From: an uncultured Clostridium sp.
GTDB lineage: Bacteria > Bacillota_A > Clostridia > Lachnospirales > Lachnospiraceae
DNA length: 7,793 bases
Direction: 5' to 3'
Assembly (NCBI GenBank): GCA_945836785.1
Contig: CAMAMD010000064.1
Coordinates: forward strand, 1-7,793
How positions within the stretch are numbered: position 1 is the stretch's first letter; the number at the start of each line of letters is the position of its first letter. Below, in pieces: positions 1 to 5,260 of the stretch. A program made the translations under genes and the position numbers. The notes under the pieces are model-generated. The model was not told where the DNA came from. It saw only the letters and a list, made by a program, of their open reading frames with translations, and made no database searches.

Positions 1-2
1 TG

Positions 3-86
3 GCAGTTTCCATGCAGAAAGAGAATGCTATACGGAATCTTCAGGATAAAACCGCAGAAGTTTTTGGAAAAATGAATCTCTTATAG
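3..86 (+). CDS. 3' end of an unidentified upstream gene (partial)
   Basis: Frame 3 is open from the window edge to a TAG at 84-86 and reads AVSMQKENAIRNLQDKTAEV followed by FGKMNLL. This is a hydrophilic, helix-prone tail that looks like the C-terminus of a real protein. The other two forward frames stop at 46-48 and 73-75 and look less protein-like. Too little is present to assign a family. A weak TAAAGCTTTA palindrome followed by six T (97-112) lies just downstream, but it is not a convincing terminator. That this is a gene at all is inferred from composition only. Confidence 0.4.
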   Translation, partial: AVSMQKENAIRNLQDKTAEVFGKMNLL

Positions 87-155
87 ATAATTTATTTAAA
101 GCTTTATTTTTTAGAAATATTTTCCTGTAAAAATATCTCCGGTAGGAAAATTTGT

Positions 156-186
156 GTATAGAAAATTTTTACAAAATTTTGTATAC
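156..186. repeat. AT-rich palindrome, 14-bp arms, 3-nt centre (candidate operator)
   Basis: GTATAGAAAATTTT (156-169) and AAAATTTTGTATAC (173-186) are inverted copies matching at 13 of 14 positions, around a TAC centre. The dyad is too AT-rich and lacks the GC-stem/T-tract layout of a terminator, so a binding site for a dimeric regulator upstream of rubrerythrin is more likely. The role is inferred; only the symmetry is seen. Confidence 0.5.
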
Positions 187-281
187 TAATTTGGGGTGCA
201 AAATAACTCTTTATGTCATTTTTGTATAGAAATAGAATAGTAAATACAAAATGACCAGTCAGTCAGATAGAGAGTATTTTG

Positions 282-309
282 TGATAGAATATATTTATGT
301 ATGAAAGGA
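282..309 (+). promoter_or_regulatory. Candidate extended -10 promoter and RBS for rubrerythrin
   Basis: TGATAGAAT at 282-290 fits an extended -10 (TGn plus TAGAAT, one mismatch to TATAAT). A good -35 hexamer is missing at the usual distance, as can occur in extended -10 promoters. Transcription would begin near 297, giving a leader of only about 20 nt. A ribosome binding site AAAGGA lies at 304-309, 10 nt before the ATG at 320. This is a motif reading only. Confidence 0.3.
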
Positions 310-319
310 CGAAATTATC

Positions 320-859
320 ATGGAATTAAAGGGATCAAAGACAGAAGCGAATCTTATGACTGCATTTGCAGGTGAGTCACAGGCAAGAAACAAATATACT
401 TATTTTGCATCAAAAGCGAAGAAGGATGGCTATGTTCAGATTGCAAATATATTTGAAGAGACTGCAAATAATGAGAAAGAGCATGCAAAAATGTGGTACA
501 AGCTTTTAAATGGAGGCAGTATTGGTTCAACGATCGATAACCTCAAGGAAGCTGCAGAGGGCGAGAATTACGAGTGGACAGACATGTATGCAACATTTGC
601 AAAGGAAGCAAAAGAAGAAGGCTTTGACGAGATTGCAAGATTATTCGAAGGTGTTGCTGCTATAGAGAAAGAGCATGAGGAGCGATACAGAAAGCTTCTT
701 GCCAACATTGAGGGCGACCTTGTATTCTCTAAGGATGGCGATGTTATATGGCAGTGTGCAAACTGTGGACATATCTGTGTAGGCAAGAAAGCACCGGAGG
801 TTTGCCCGGTATGTAACCATCCGCAGAGCTACTTCCAGGTTAAGGCAGAGAATTATTAA
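320..859 (+). CDS. rbr: Rubrerythrin
   Basis: This is a 179-residue cytosolic non-haem iron protein. Rubrerythrins reduce hydrogen peroxide to water with electrons from rubredoxin or NADH-linked partners and protect anaerobes from oxygen exposure. The N-terminal ferritin-like four-helix domain (about residues 5-130) carries the diiron ligands: E19 in GESQARNKY, the ExxH pair E52/H55, E85, and the second ExxH pair E116/H119. The C-terminal rubredoxin-like domain (about 140-179) has the two CxxC knuckles C146/C149 and C162/C165 that bind one Fe. Order and length match the classical rubrerythrin family. The ATG at 320 follows an AAAGGA site, and the family start fits. It appears monocistronic: a large AT-rich spacer lies upstream, and a strong terminator and a convergent gene lie downstream. 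Assignment is very secure; physiological regulation is not known from sequence. Confidence 0.96.
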   Translation: MELKGSKTEANLMTAFAGESQARNKYTYFASKAKKDGYVQIANIFEETANNEKEHAKMWYKLLNGGSIGSTIDNLKEAAEGENYEWTDMYATFAKEAKEEGFDEIARLFEGVAAIEKEHEERYRKLLANIEGDLVFSKDGDVIWQCANCGHICVGKKAPEVCPVCNHPQSYFQVKAENY

Positions 860-874
860 AATAGTTTGCTGAAA

Positions 875-892
875 ATCAATTCGCAAATTGAT
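875..892. repeat. Small hairpin after rubrerythrin stop
   Basis: ATCAATT (875-881) and AATTGAT (886-892) form a 7-bp AT-rich stem with a four-base loop, directly before the main terminator stem. It has no T-tract of its own. It may simply stabilise the 3' end of the transcript or be chance. Confidence 0.3.
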
Positions 893-896
893 ATGT

Positions 897-943
897 GAGG
901 GTATTATCAAGTCATACGCTGGCTTTTAATACCCTCTTTTTTT
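897..943 (+). terminator. Rho-independent terminator of rbr
   Basis: GAGGGTATTA (897-906) pairs perfectly with TAATACCCTC (927-936), a 10-bp stem with a 20-nt loop, followed immediately by seven T (937-943). It sits 37 nt after the rubrerythrin stop in the correct orientation. On the minus strand the hairpin lies just after the stop of the convergent membrane-protein gene but has no T-run there, so it is mainly a plus-strand terminator. Confidence 0.9.
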
Positions 944-944
944 G

Positions 945-1457
945 TTACAATACCGGATGTTTCGCGAGGTCAAAAAACAGACCAATATCCGGTGCCTGGC
1001 GTGTAAATGCGAAAAATGCACCGGTCAGTATTGCCAGGATGCATGCGGACGTGAAACGGCTGATTTTTATATGACTGTTGTACAATTTATTTTCACACAG
1101 GAGTGAAAATATAACACCCAGAAAATAGATGGCTATGTTGACAAATTCAAGCATTTTGCCAAGAACGCCCCATAATGTGTAGAAGGTAATAATGATAAAT
1201 GCCATTCCGGATAAAATACCGAGTGTTCTTGCCTGGAGATAGTTGTCAGGAAGCTTGCCGCGTATGAGCGTTAATTCAATAAAAGTCAGCAATAGCATGG
1301 GGAAGAACAGCAGCTTCAGATGTTCCCAAGTAGACTCATTTACGGCTGAAAATAATGCAACCGCCGGATTTTGCCCTGACCATTCATAGGTGAAATGAAG
1401 CAGGACGCCCAGGACAGATATGCTGATAAATCGAAGAATATTAGTTTTCAGGGTCAT
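945..1457 (-). CDS. DUF6512-like multi-pass membrane protein
   Basis: This is an integral membrane protein of about 170 residues and unknown biochemical function. About five hydrophobic segments are visible (counting from the upstream ATG at 1460): roughly 8-26, 48-66, 79-101, 103-122 and 136-153. Between the first two lies a polar patch, HFTYEWSGQNPAVALFSAVN followed by ESTWEHLK. I recognise this as the conserved core of the DUF6512 family found in Firmicutes; the name is from memory, not a search. Two adjacent ATG codons exist. The AGGAGG site at 1463-1468 (minus strand) is only 2 nt from the one at 1460 but 5 nt from the one at 1457, so 1457 is preferred. The gene is convergent with rbr and divergent from pdxS, with its own short leader. 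No signal peptide cleavage site or catalytic motif is evident. Confidence 0.85.
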   Translation of the reverse strand: MTLKTNILRFISISVLGVLLHFTYEWSGQNPAVALFSAVNESTWEHLKLLFFPMLLLTFIELTLIRGKLPDNYLQARTLGILSGMAFIIITFYTLWGVLGKMLEFVNIAIYFLGVIFSLLCENKLYNSHIKISRFTSACILAILTGAFFAFTRQAPDIGLFFDLAKHPVL

Positions 1458-1490
1458 CATTACCTCCTGTAAAAGATTGACAGTCCGCTG

Positions 1491-1516
1491 TATATGGTTT
1501 TATATGGCAGTATATG
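1491..1516. repeat. Three TATATG motifs at exact 10-bp steps
   Basis: TATATG begins at 1491, 1501 and 1511, with a fourth copy at 1545. Ten-base spacing places the copies on the same helical face. Read on the minus strand they are CATATA, located 35-60 bases upstream of the DUF6512-like start, where a promoter or operator should be. They could be regulator half-sites, promoter -10-like sequences, or an accident of AT-rich DNA. Confidence 0.4.
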
Positions 1517-1642
1517 CGGAGCAATCATCGTATGTTGATGAAAGTATATGTAAAATGACAAGGAATATACCAATATATTTTTATTCTCTTGTACCTTCTG
1601 TATTGTGCTTTTAAATCACTGAATATGATATATAATTTCAAA

Positions 1643-1700
1643 CTGAACATATCCAGATTTTATCTGACCATATTAAAATAATATACTGACCATATTAAAA
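1643..1700 (+). promoter_or_regulatory. Three tandem CTGAmCATAT repeats, candidate PdxR-type operator for pdxST
   Basis: CTGAACATAT (1643-1652), CTGACCATATTAAAA (1664-1678) and CTGACCATATTAAAA (1686-1700) are direct repeats. The last two are identical over 15 bases. Start-to-start steps are 21 and 22 bp, about two helical turns each. The third copy overlaps the putative -35 of pdxS, the position expected of an activator. MocR/PdxR (GntR-family with aminotransferase-like domain) regulators are known to activate pdxST in several Gram-positive bacteria and often bind direct repeats. Linking these repeats to such a regulator is inference, and none is encoded in the window. Confidence 0.6.
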
Positions 1701-1724
1701 AAGATGCTAATGGGGATTTATAAT
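1695..1724 (+). promoter_or_regulatory. Putative pdxST promoter
   Basis: A perfect TATAAT lies at 1719-1724 with a poor -35 (TTAAAA, 1695-1700) 18 nt upstream. Transcription would start near 1731, leaving a leader of about 50 nt with AGGAGG at 1765-1770, ten bases before the pdxS ATG. A strong -10 with a weak -35 touching the repeat array is the usual layout of an activator-dependent promoter. Confidence 0.5.
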
Positions 1725-1780
1725 AATGCCACATAGGCTTAGAATGTCCTCAATTTATTTGATTAGGAGGATATTAAAAT

Positions 1781-2659
1781 ATGAGTTCAGAAAACAGATG
1801 GGGTCTTAATAAAGAATTGGCACAGATGCTCAAGGGTGGTGTCATCATGGATGTAACAACACCGGAGCAGGCAAAGATTGCTGAGGAGGCTGGCGCATGT
1901 GCTGTCATGGCACTCGAGAGAATTCCTGCTGATATCAGAGCTGCAGGCGGCGTATCCAGAATGAGTGATCCGAAGATGATTAAGGGTATTCAGGAGGCTG
2001 TTTCCATTCCTGTTATGGCAAAATGCCGTATCGGACATTTTGTAGAGGCACAGCTGCTTGAGGCTATTGAAATTGATTATATCGATGAGAGCGAAGTACT
2101 TTCACCGGCTGATGATGTTTATCATATCGACAAGACAAAGTTCAAGGTGCCTTTTGTCTGTGGTGCAAAGGATCTGGGAGAGGCACTCAGAAGAATCAAC
2201 GAGGGTGCATCTATGATCAGAACAAAGGGTGAGCCGGGTACAGGTGATGTGGTTCAGGCAGTCCGCCACATGAGAATGATGAACAGTGAGATTGCAAGAC
2301 TGACATCTATGCGCGAGGATGAGCTCTTCGATGCTGCCAAGGAGCTTCGTGTACCATATGATCTTGTACAGTATGTACATGAAAATGGTAAGCTTCCTGT
2401 TGTAAACTTTGCAGCCGGTGGTGTAGCTACGCCTGCAGATGCAGCACTCATGATGCAGCTCGGTGCAGAGGGTGTGTTTGTAGGTTCAGGTATTTTCAAG
2501 TCAGGTAATCCGAAGAAGAGAGCAAATGCTATTGTTAAGGCAGTAACAAATTACACAGATGCGAAACTGATTGCCGAGCTGTCAGAGGATCTTGGAGAGG
2601 CTATGGTCGGAATCAATGAGCAGGAGATTGAACTTTTGATGGCTGAAAGGGGCAAATAG
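1781..2659 (+). CDS. pdxS: Pyridoxal 5'-phosphate synthase, synthase subunit PdxS
   Basis: This 292-residue (beta/alpha)8-barrel subunit condenses ribose 5-phosphate (or ribulose 5-phosphate), glyceraldehyde 3-phosphate and ammonia to make PLP, in the DXP-independent vitamin B6 pathway. The known complex is a dodecamer of PdxS decorated with PdxT. The catalytic residues sit at the usual numbering: D24 in [11 protein letters not shown]81 in MAKCRIGH (imine with the pentose) and K149 in [10 protein letters not shown] (the lysine that swings intermediates between sites). The N-terminal [20 protein letters not shown] block and the phosphate-binding loops GGVATPAD and [12 protein letters not shown] are intact. 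Length matches the family. The ATG at 1781 follows AGGAGG at 1765-1770. pdxT follows after a single base, so the two are cotranscribed. Codon use is more regular than in the downstream genes, fitting a well-expressed gene. Confidence 0.98.
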   Translation: MSSENRWGLNKELAQMLKGGVIMDVTTPEQAKIAEEAGACAVMALERIPADIRAAGGVSRMSDPKMIKGIQEAVSIPVMAKCRIGHFVEAQLLEAIEIDYIDESEVLSPADDVYHIDKTKFKVPFVCGAKDLGEALRRINEGASMIRTKGEPGTGDVVQAVRHMRMMNSEIARLTSMREDELFDAAKELRVPYDLVQYVHENGKLPVVNFAAGGVATPADAALMMQLGAEGVFVGSGIFKSGNPKKRANAIVKAVTNYTDAKLIAELSEDLGEAMVGINEQEIELLMAERGK

Positions 2660-2660
2660 G

Positions 2661-3323
2661 ATGAGGATAGCAGTACTTGCGGTTCAGGGCGCTTTTATCG
2701 AGCACGAACATATGCTGGAACGTCTCGGTGCAGAATGTATTGAACTGAGACAAAAAAGTGATCTGGACAGGGATTTTCAGGGTATCATACTGCCGGGTGG
2801 AGAGAGTACCGTACAGGGAAAACTCCTGAGAGAACTGGATATGTTTGATACACTCAAAGCACATCTCGAAAATGATATGCCGGTGCTGGGAACCTGTGCA
2901 GGATTGATTCTGCTTGCAAAACATCTGGAAAATGATCCGAGAACCTATTTTGCAACATTACCTGTCTCGGTTCGGCGTAATGCATACGGAAGACAGCTGG
3001 GAAGCTTTTCATATCAGGGGAGATTGATTGGTGCAACAGAAGAAGATACGTTGTTTCCGCTTGAATTTATTCGGGCACCATATATTGAGGGTGTTTCGGA
3101 GGGATACGAGCTGTCATCAGAACCGGTTATGACAAATCTGCAGTCTGATAGTGTGAATAAACAAGTTCATGTTTTGACTGAGATAGATAAACAGCCGGGA
3201 GATAAAACCGGAAGTAATATAGTGGGTGTCAGATATCGGAATCAGATTGGTGTGGCTTTTCATCCGGAACTGACAAATGATACCCGTTGCCATGAAATGT
3301 TTTTGGCTATGTGTGGAAAGTAA
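2661..3323 (+). CDS. pdxT: Pyridoxal 5'-phosphate synthase, glutaminase subunit PdxT
   Basis: This class I glutamine amidotransferase hydrolyses glutamine and channels the ammonia into PdxS. It has 220 residues. The N-terminal strand and loop VLAVQGAFIEHEHMLERLG is typical. PGGEST (45-50) forms the oxyanion region, C79 in GTCAG is the nucleophile, and the partner H201/E203 is in AFHPELT. RRNAYGRQLGSF (105-116) is the conserved central segment. The start lies one base after the pdxS stop, with AAAGGGG inside the end of pdxS (2646-2652) as ribosome binding site. Odd point: PdxT is usually about 185-200 residues. Here about 25 extra polar residues lie just before the His-Glu strand (about 160-187), disrupting no catalytic motif. 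Assignment is secure. Confidence 0.96.
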   Translation: MRIAVLAVQGAFIEHEHMLERLGAECIELRQKSDLDRDFQGIILPGGESTVQGKLLRELDMFDTLKAHLENDMPVLGTCAGLILLAKHLENDPRTYFATLPVSVRRNAYGRQLGSFSYQGRLIGATEEDTLFPLEFIRAPYIEGVSEGYELSSEPVMTNLQSDSVNKQVHVLTEIDKQPGDKTGSNIVGVRYRNQIGVAFHPELTNDTRCHEMFLAMCGK

Positions 3324-3328
3324 ATAAA

Positions 3329-3511
3329 AAAGGACAGTCGAACTAAAATAATATGGCATGTCTGTCTGTATATGTAGAAAAACCTTTTGCGAATGCCAGT
3401 ACTTAGTGAGATATTTTCGAACTTAGTACTGCTGCGTAAGCAACTGAACGTGAGAGTGTTTTCCTACATATACAGACAGATATGCCATATCATTTTGTGC
3501 GACAGTTTTTT
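3329..3511. repeat. Long palindromic element (about 183 bp) with nested hairpin
   Basis: The two ends are inverted copies. Positions 3351-3377 pair with 3464-3490 over 27 bp, with a single G-U. With a few mismatches and bulges the pairing continues outward to 3329/3511 (GTCG with CGAC, A-run with T-run) and inward through AAAA/TTTT (3378-3381 with 3459-3462). The centre contains a second stem, 3397-3407 with 3421-3431, matching 10 of 11. As DNA it could form a cruciform; as RNA it would be a long rod with a branched tip. It ends in six T on the plus strand and begins with six A, so it could terminate transcription both ways. It could equally be a small non-autonomous mobile element or REP-like repeat. 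No coding capacity was seen. Confidence 0.8.
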
Positions 3512-3521
3512 CAAAAAAATC

Positions 3522-3561
3522 TTGATAAAATTCGACATGGTCTTATAATGGATTCTATAAT
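3522..3561 (+). promoter_or_regulatory. Two overlapping sigma-A-type promoters before the Nudix gene
   Basis: First pair: TTGATA (3522-3527) and TATAAT (3544-3549) with a 16-nt spacer. Second pair: TCGACA (3532-3537) and TATAAT (3556-3561) with an 18-nt spacer. Both have perfect -10 hexamers and one mismatch in the -35. They are interleaved by about 10-12 bases and lie right after the palindrome, so the downstream gene run probably begins here, independent of pdxST. Confidence 0.7.
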
Positions 3562-3591
3562 AAAAACCTATGGTTAAGCTGGGAGAAAATG

Positions 3592-4269
3592 ATGGAAATA
3601 CTGGATATTGTGGATGAGAATGGTGTACCAACCGGACAGACTGTTGACCGTGAGAAGGCTCATCAGGAGGGAATTAGACACAGAACATCCCATGTATGGG
3701 TAGCGAGATTGCGTGAGGAACATATTATAAAACAAACTGACAAACGAATTGATTTGAAAGAAGATGATTGTATGCCACGGCGGATGCTTGCAGGTGTTGA
3801 GCTTCTTTTACAGCGAAGAAGCCCGGATAAGGATTCACATCCGGGGTGCCTGGATATTTCCAGTGCAGGGCATATTCCGGCCGGATGTGGATATGTTGAA
3901 TCTGCTTTGCGGGAATTGCAGGAGGAGCTCGGTATCACGGCTACAGCATCAGAGCTTCACTTTTGCGGGAAAAGGAGAAAAGCTTATCAAAAACAGTTTC
4001 ATGATACAATCTTTTCGGATAATCAGGTAAGCAACGTGTATGTTATGATGCGTGATATTCCTGCAGAAGAAATCATTTACCAGCGGTCTGAGATAAGCAG
4101 TGTGTGTTGGATGCCGTTTTATGCTGTTTATGAGATGGTGGAGCAGGATGATGCGTATAATAGACTGGGTAATAATATGGCAAAGAGCTGCATTGCGTTG
4201 GAGGAAATGCAACTTTTGAGAAATTATCTGTGTGACCATATGGATGTTTTGACCGGAAAACTTGCTTAA
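3592..4269 (+). CDS. Nudix hydrolase, isopentenyl-diphosphate-isomerase-like (YfcD type)
   Basis: This is a cytosolic Nudix-fold protein of about 225 residues, probably hydrolysing a nucleoside diphosphate derivative; the substrate cannot be read from sequence. The N-terminus MEILDIVDENGVPTGQTVDR and RHRTSHVWV are characteristic of the IDI-like/YfcD group. Metal-binding REL-QEE-LG (108-115, counting from the upstream ATG) is intact. The rest of the Nudix box (about 94-116, GHIPAGCGYVESALRELQEE) has Cys where the consensus Gx5Ex7REUxEExGU places the first Glu. A polar stretch at about 41-80 between the first strand and the box looks like an insertion carrying KQTDKRIDLKEDDCMPRR. Two tandem ATGs exist. 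GGGAG at 3581-3585 is 3 nt from the first and 6 nt from the second, and the family starts at MEIL, so 3592 is preferred. It is the first gene of the rightward run. Confidence 0.88.
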   Translation: MEILDIVDENGVPTGQTVDREKAHQEGIRHRTSHVWVARLREEHIIKQTDKRIDLKEDDCMPRRMLAGVELLLQRRSPDKDSHPGCLDISSAGHIPAGCGYVESALRELQEELGITATASELHFCGKRRKAYQKQFHDTIFSDNQVSNVYVMMRDIPAEEIIYQRSEISSVCWMPFYAVYEMVEQDDAYNRLGNNMAKSCIALEEMQLLRNYLCDHMDVLTGKLA

Positions 4270-4305
4270 ACGCCCGATTTGGTGTATAGTATGGAAGATT
4301 ATAAA

Positions 4306-4311
4306 TATAAT
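4306..4311 (+). promoter_or_regulatory. Possible -10 element before the zinc-ribbon gene
   Basis: A perfect TATAAT is present in the 95-base gap after the Nudix gene, but the upstream hexamer at normal distance (TGTATA, 4283-4288) is poor. It may add an internal promoter; read-through from the Nudix promoter is equally possible. Confidence 0.25.
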
Positions 4312-4364
4312 GAGATATGGTAAAAAAACACGAAAAATAGTTTTTGATTTGTGGAGGAAATCAT

Positions 4365-4631
4365 ATGTATTATGTTCCGGATGGTACGAAGCGGTGCGGA
4401 TATTATGAATGTGTAACTTGTGGAAGCAGATTTTTGTCAATTGAGACGGCAGAAAAAACAGCCTGTCCGTATTGCGAGCAGGATATTGATTTGGAAATAG
4501 GACCGGATGAAGATATGCATGCTGTACAGGACACTGCAAAACTGATGCAGATTGTGACAGGTGAAGATGTAGAGAAAATGGATATGCTGCTTAGTTTGGC
4601 TATTACAGGTGGTAATTACGAGTGGATATAG
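4365..4631 (+). CDS. Small zinc-ribbon protein of unknown function
   Basis: This is an 88-residue acidic soluble protein. C16-x2-C19 (ECVTCGSRF) and C34-x2-C37 (ACPYCEQD) form a classic zinc ribbon near the N-terminus, followed by an acidic linker (DLEIGPDED) and a helical C-terminal half ending in GGNYEWI. I do not recognise a named family. A small metal-binding adaptor or nucleic-acid/protein-binding role is conceivable, but nothing in the sequence decides it. An in-frame ATG at 4344 would add seven residues but has no ribosome binding site. GGAGG at 4353-4357 lies 7 nt before the ATG at 4365, so the latter is chosen. It lies between the Nudix and GNAT genes on the same strand, with gaps of 95 and 81 bases. 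Confidence 0.85.
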   Translation: MYYVPDGTKRCGYYECVTCGSRFLSIETAEKTACPYCEQDIDLEIGPDEDMHAVQDTAKLMQIVTGEDVEKMDMLLSLAITGGNYEWI

Positions 4632-4670
4632 TTTACGGGATTACCGGAGAGATACGTTGCTGATGAAATA

Positions 4671-4687
4671 TGTACAGATATTGTACA
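4671..4687. repeat. Paired TGTACA motifs 11 bp apart
   Basis: TGTACA occurs at 4671-4676 and 4682-4687, separated by GATAT. Each copy is self-complementary, so the pair is both a direct repeat and a palindrome. The copies are one helical turn apart, 26 bases before the GNAT start. It is a possible regulator site in the otherwise featureless gap 4632-4712. Confidence 0.3.
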
Positions 4688-4712
4688 CAGAACATAAAAT
4701 GAGGATAAGGAA

Positions 4713-5222
4713 ATGAGTGAAGATCATACGGAAGAACATATAATGGTGCGGGGCTTTAATGAGCAGGATGTGACTGCAATCAGAGAAATATGGAATCAGG
4801 TTGTAGAGGAAGGAAATGCTTTCCCTCAGATTGATACCCTGCTGGATGATGATGAAGCAATGGAGTTTTTTGCAACCCAGACTTATACAGGTGTAGCTGA
4901 ACGTGACGGTAAGATTTTGGGCGTTTATATTTTGCATCCGAATAATATTGGCAGATGCGGACATATAGCGAATGCGAGTTATGCGGTTGCAAAAGATGTG
5001 AGAGGAGAACATATCGGGGAGGCTTTGGTGCGGGATTGTCTTTATATGGCCGGGCGCAAGGGCTTTAAAATCTTGCAGTTCAATGCCGTGGTTGCATCCA
5101 ACGCTGCGGCGGTTGCCTTATATGAAAAACTTGAATTTGAGAAAATCGGAACGATACCGGGAGGATTTCTGAACGGGGAAAATGAATACGAGGATATTAT
5201 ATTGTTTTATCATCCTGTGTAA
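4713..5222 (+). CDS. GNAT family N-acetyltransferase
   Basis: This 169-residue cytosolic enzyme would transfer an acetyl group from acetyl-CoA to an amine; the acceptor is unknown. Motif A (about 90-126) includes the acetyl-CoA pyrophosphate loop VRGEHIGEALV, the R/QxxGxG/A signature. Motif B (about 130-150) contains NAAAVALYEKLEFEKIGTIP, with the tyrosine often used as general acid. The order strand, helix, long loop, core beta strands agrees with the GNAT fold. The C-terminal GGFLNGENEYEDIILFYH block recalls a common Firmicute GNAT subgroup. The ATG at 4713 has GAGG (4701-4704) 8 nt upstream and AAGG nearer. A second in-frame ATG at 4743 would start directly at the core fold but lacks a good ribosome binding site. 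The kinase gene follows after 38 bases. Confidence 0.9.
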   Translation: MSEDHTEEHIMVRGFNEQDVTAIREIWNQVVEEGNAFPQIDTLLDDDEAMEFFATQTYTGVAERDGKILGVYILHPNNIGRCGHIANASYAVAKDVRGEHIGEALVRDCLYMAGRKGFKILQFNAVVASNAAAVALYEKLEFEKIGTIPGGFLNGENEYEDIILFYHPV

Positions 5223-5260
5223 AGTATCATTGTTGTTACCCGATAGAAAGGAAATATTTT

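Larger units (their letters stand above)
87..319. other. AT-rich intergenic region upstream of rubrerythrin
   Basis: No convincing gene is present in these 233 bases. Visible structure includes an 8-bp inverted repeat ATTTTCCT/AGGAAAAT at 119-126 and 144-151, the nearly perfect palindrome at 156-186 (separate entry), and GTATAGAAA occurring twice (156-164 and 224-232). A candidate extended -10 element lies near the rubrerythrin start. The length and palindrome suggest that the rubrerythrin gene has its own regulated promoter. No recognisable PerR box (TTATAAT-type palindrome) was seen. Confidence 0.6.
1461..1780. other. Divergent intergenic regulatory region (DUF6512 gene / pdxS)
   Basis: These 320 bases contain no convincing gene. 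A forward reading frame across 1420-1614 has no ribosome binding site and low-complexity hydrophobic content, so it is discounted. The left part holds the ribosome binding site of the minus-strand gene and phased TATATG motifs. The right part holds the three direct repeats, a -10 element and the AGGAGG site (1765-1770) for pdxS. No clear minus-strand promoter could be matched with both hexamers at normal spacing. Confidence 0.6.

Noticed and set aside
87..319. Riboswitch or structured leader before rubrerythrin
   Set aside because: The inverted repeats are AT-rich and short, no known riboswitch core was recognised, and the likely start site leaves only about 20 nt of leader.
1420..1614. 64-codon forward reading frame in the DUF6512/pdxS spacer
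   Set aside because: It overlaps the 5' end of the minus-strand gene, has no ribosome binding site, and shows no domain-like composition.
3324..3588. CRISPR-like repeat array
   Set aside because: There is one inverted pair and a nested stem, not regularly spaced direct repeats with unique spacers.
4344..4364. Upstream ATG for the zinc-ribbon protein
   Set aside because: It has no ribosome binding site, while GGAGG at 4353-4357 lies at ideal distance from the ATG at 4365.
3949..4539. 196-codon minus-strand frame across the Nudix and zinc-ribbon genes
   Set aside because: It is antisense to two well-supported genes, with His/Ile-rich, low-information content and no ribosome binding site, so it is a shadow frame.
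4605..4631. GGNYEWI tail of the zinc-ribbon protein resembling [10 protein letters not shown] of rubrerythrin
   Set aside because: The match is only a few residues in unrelated contexts and is best taken as coincidence.
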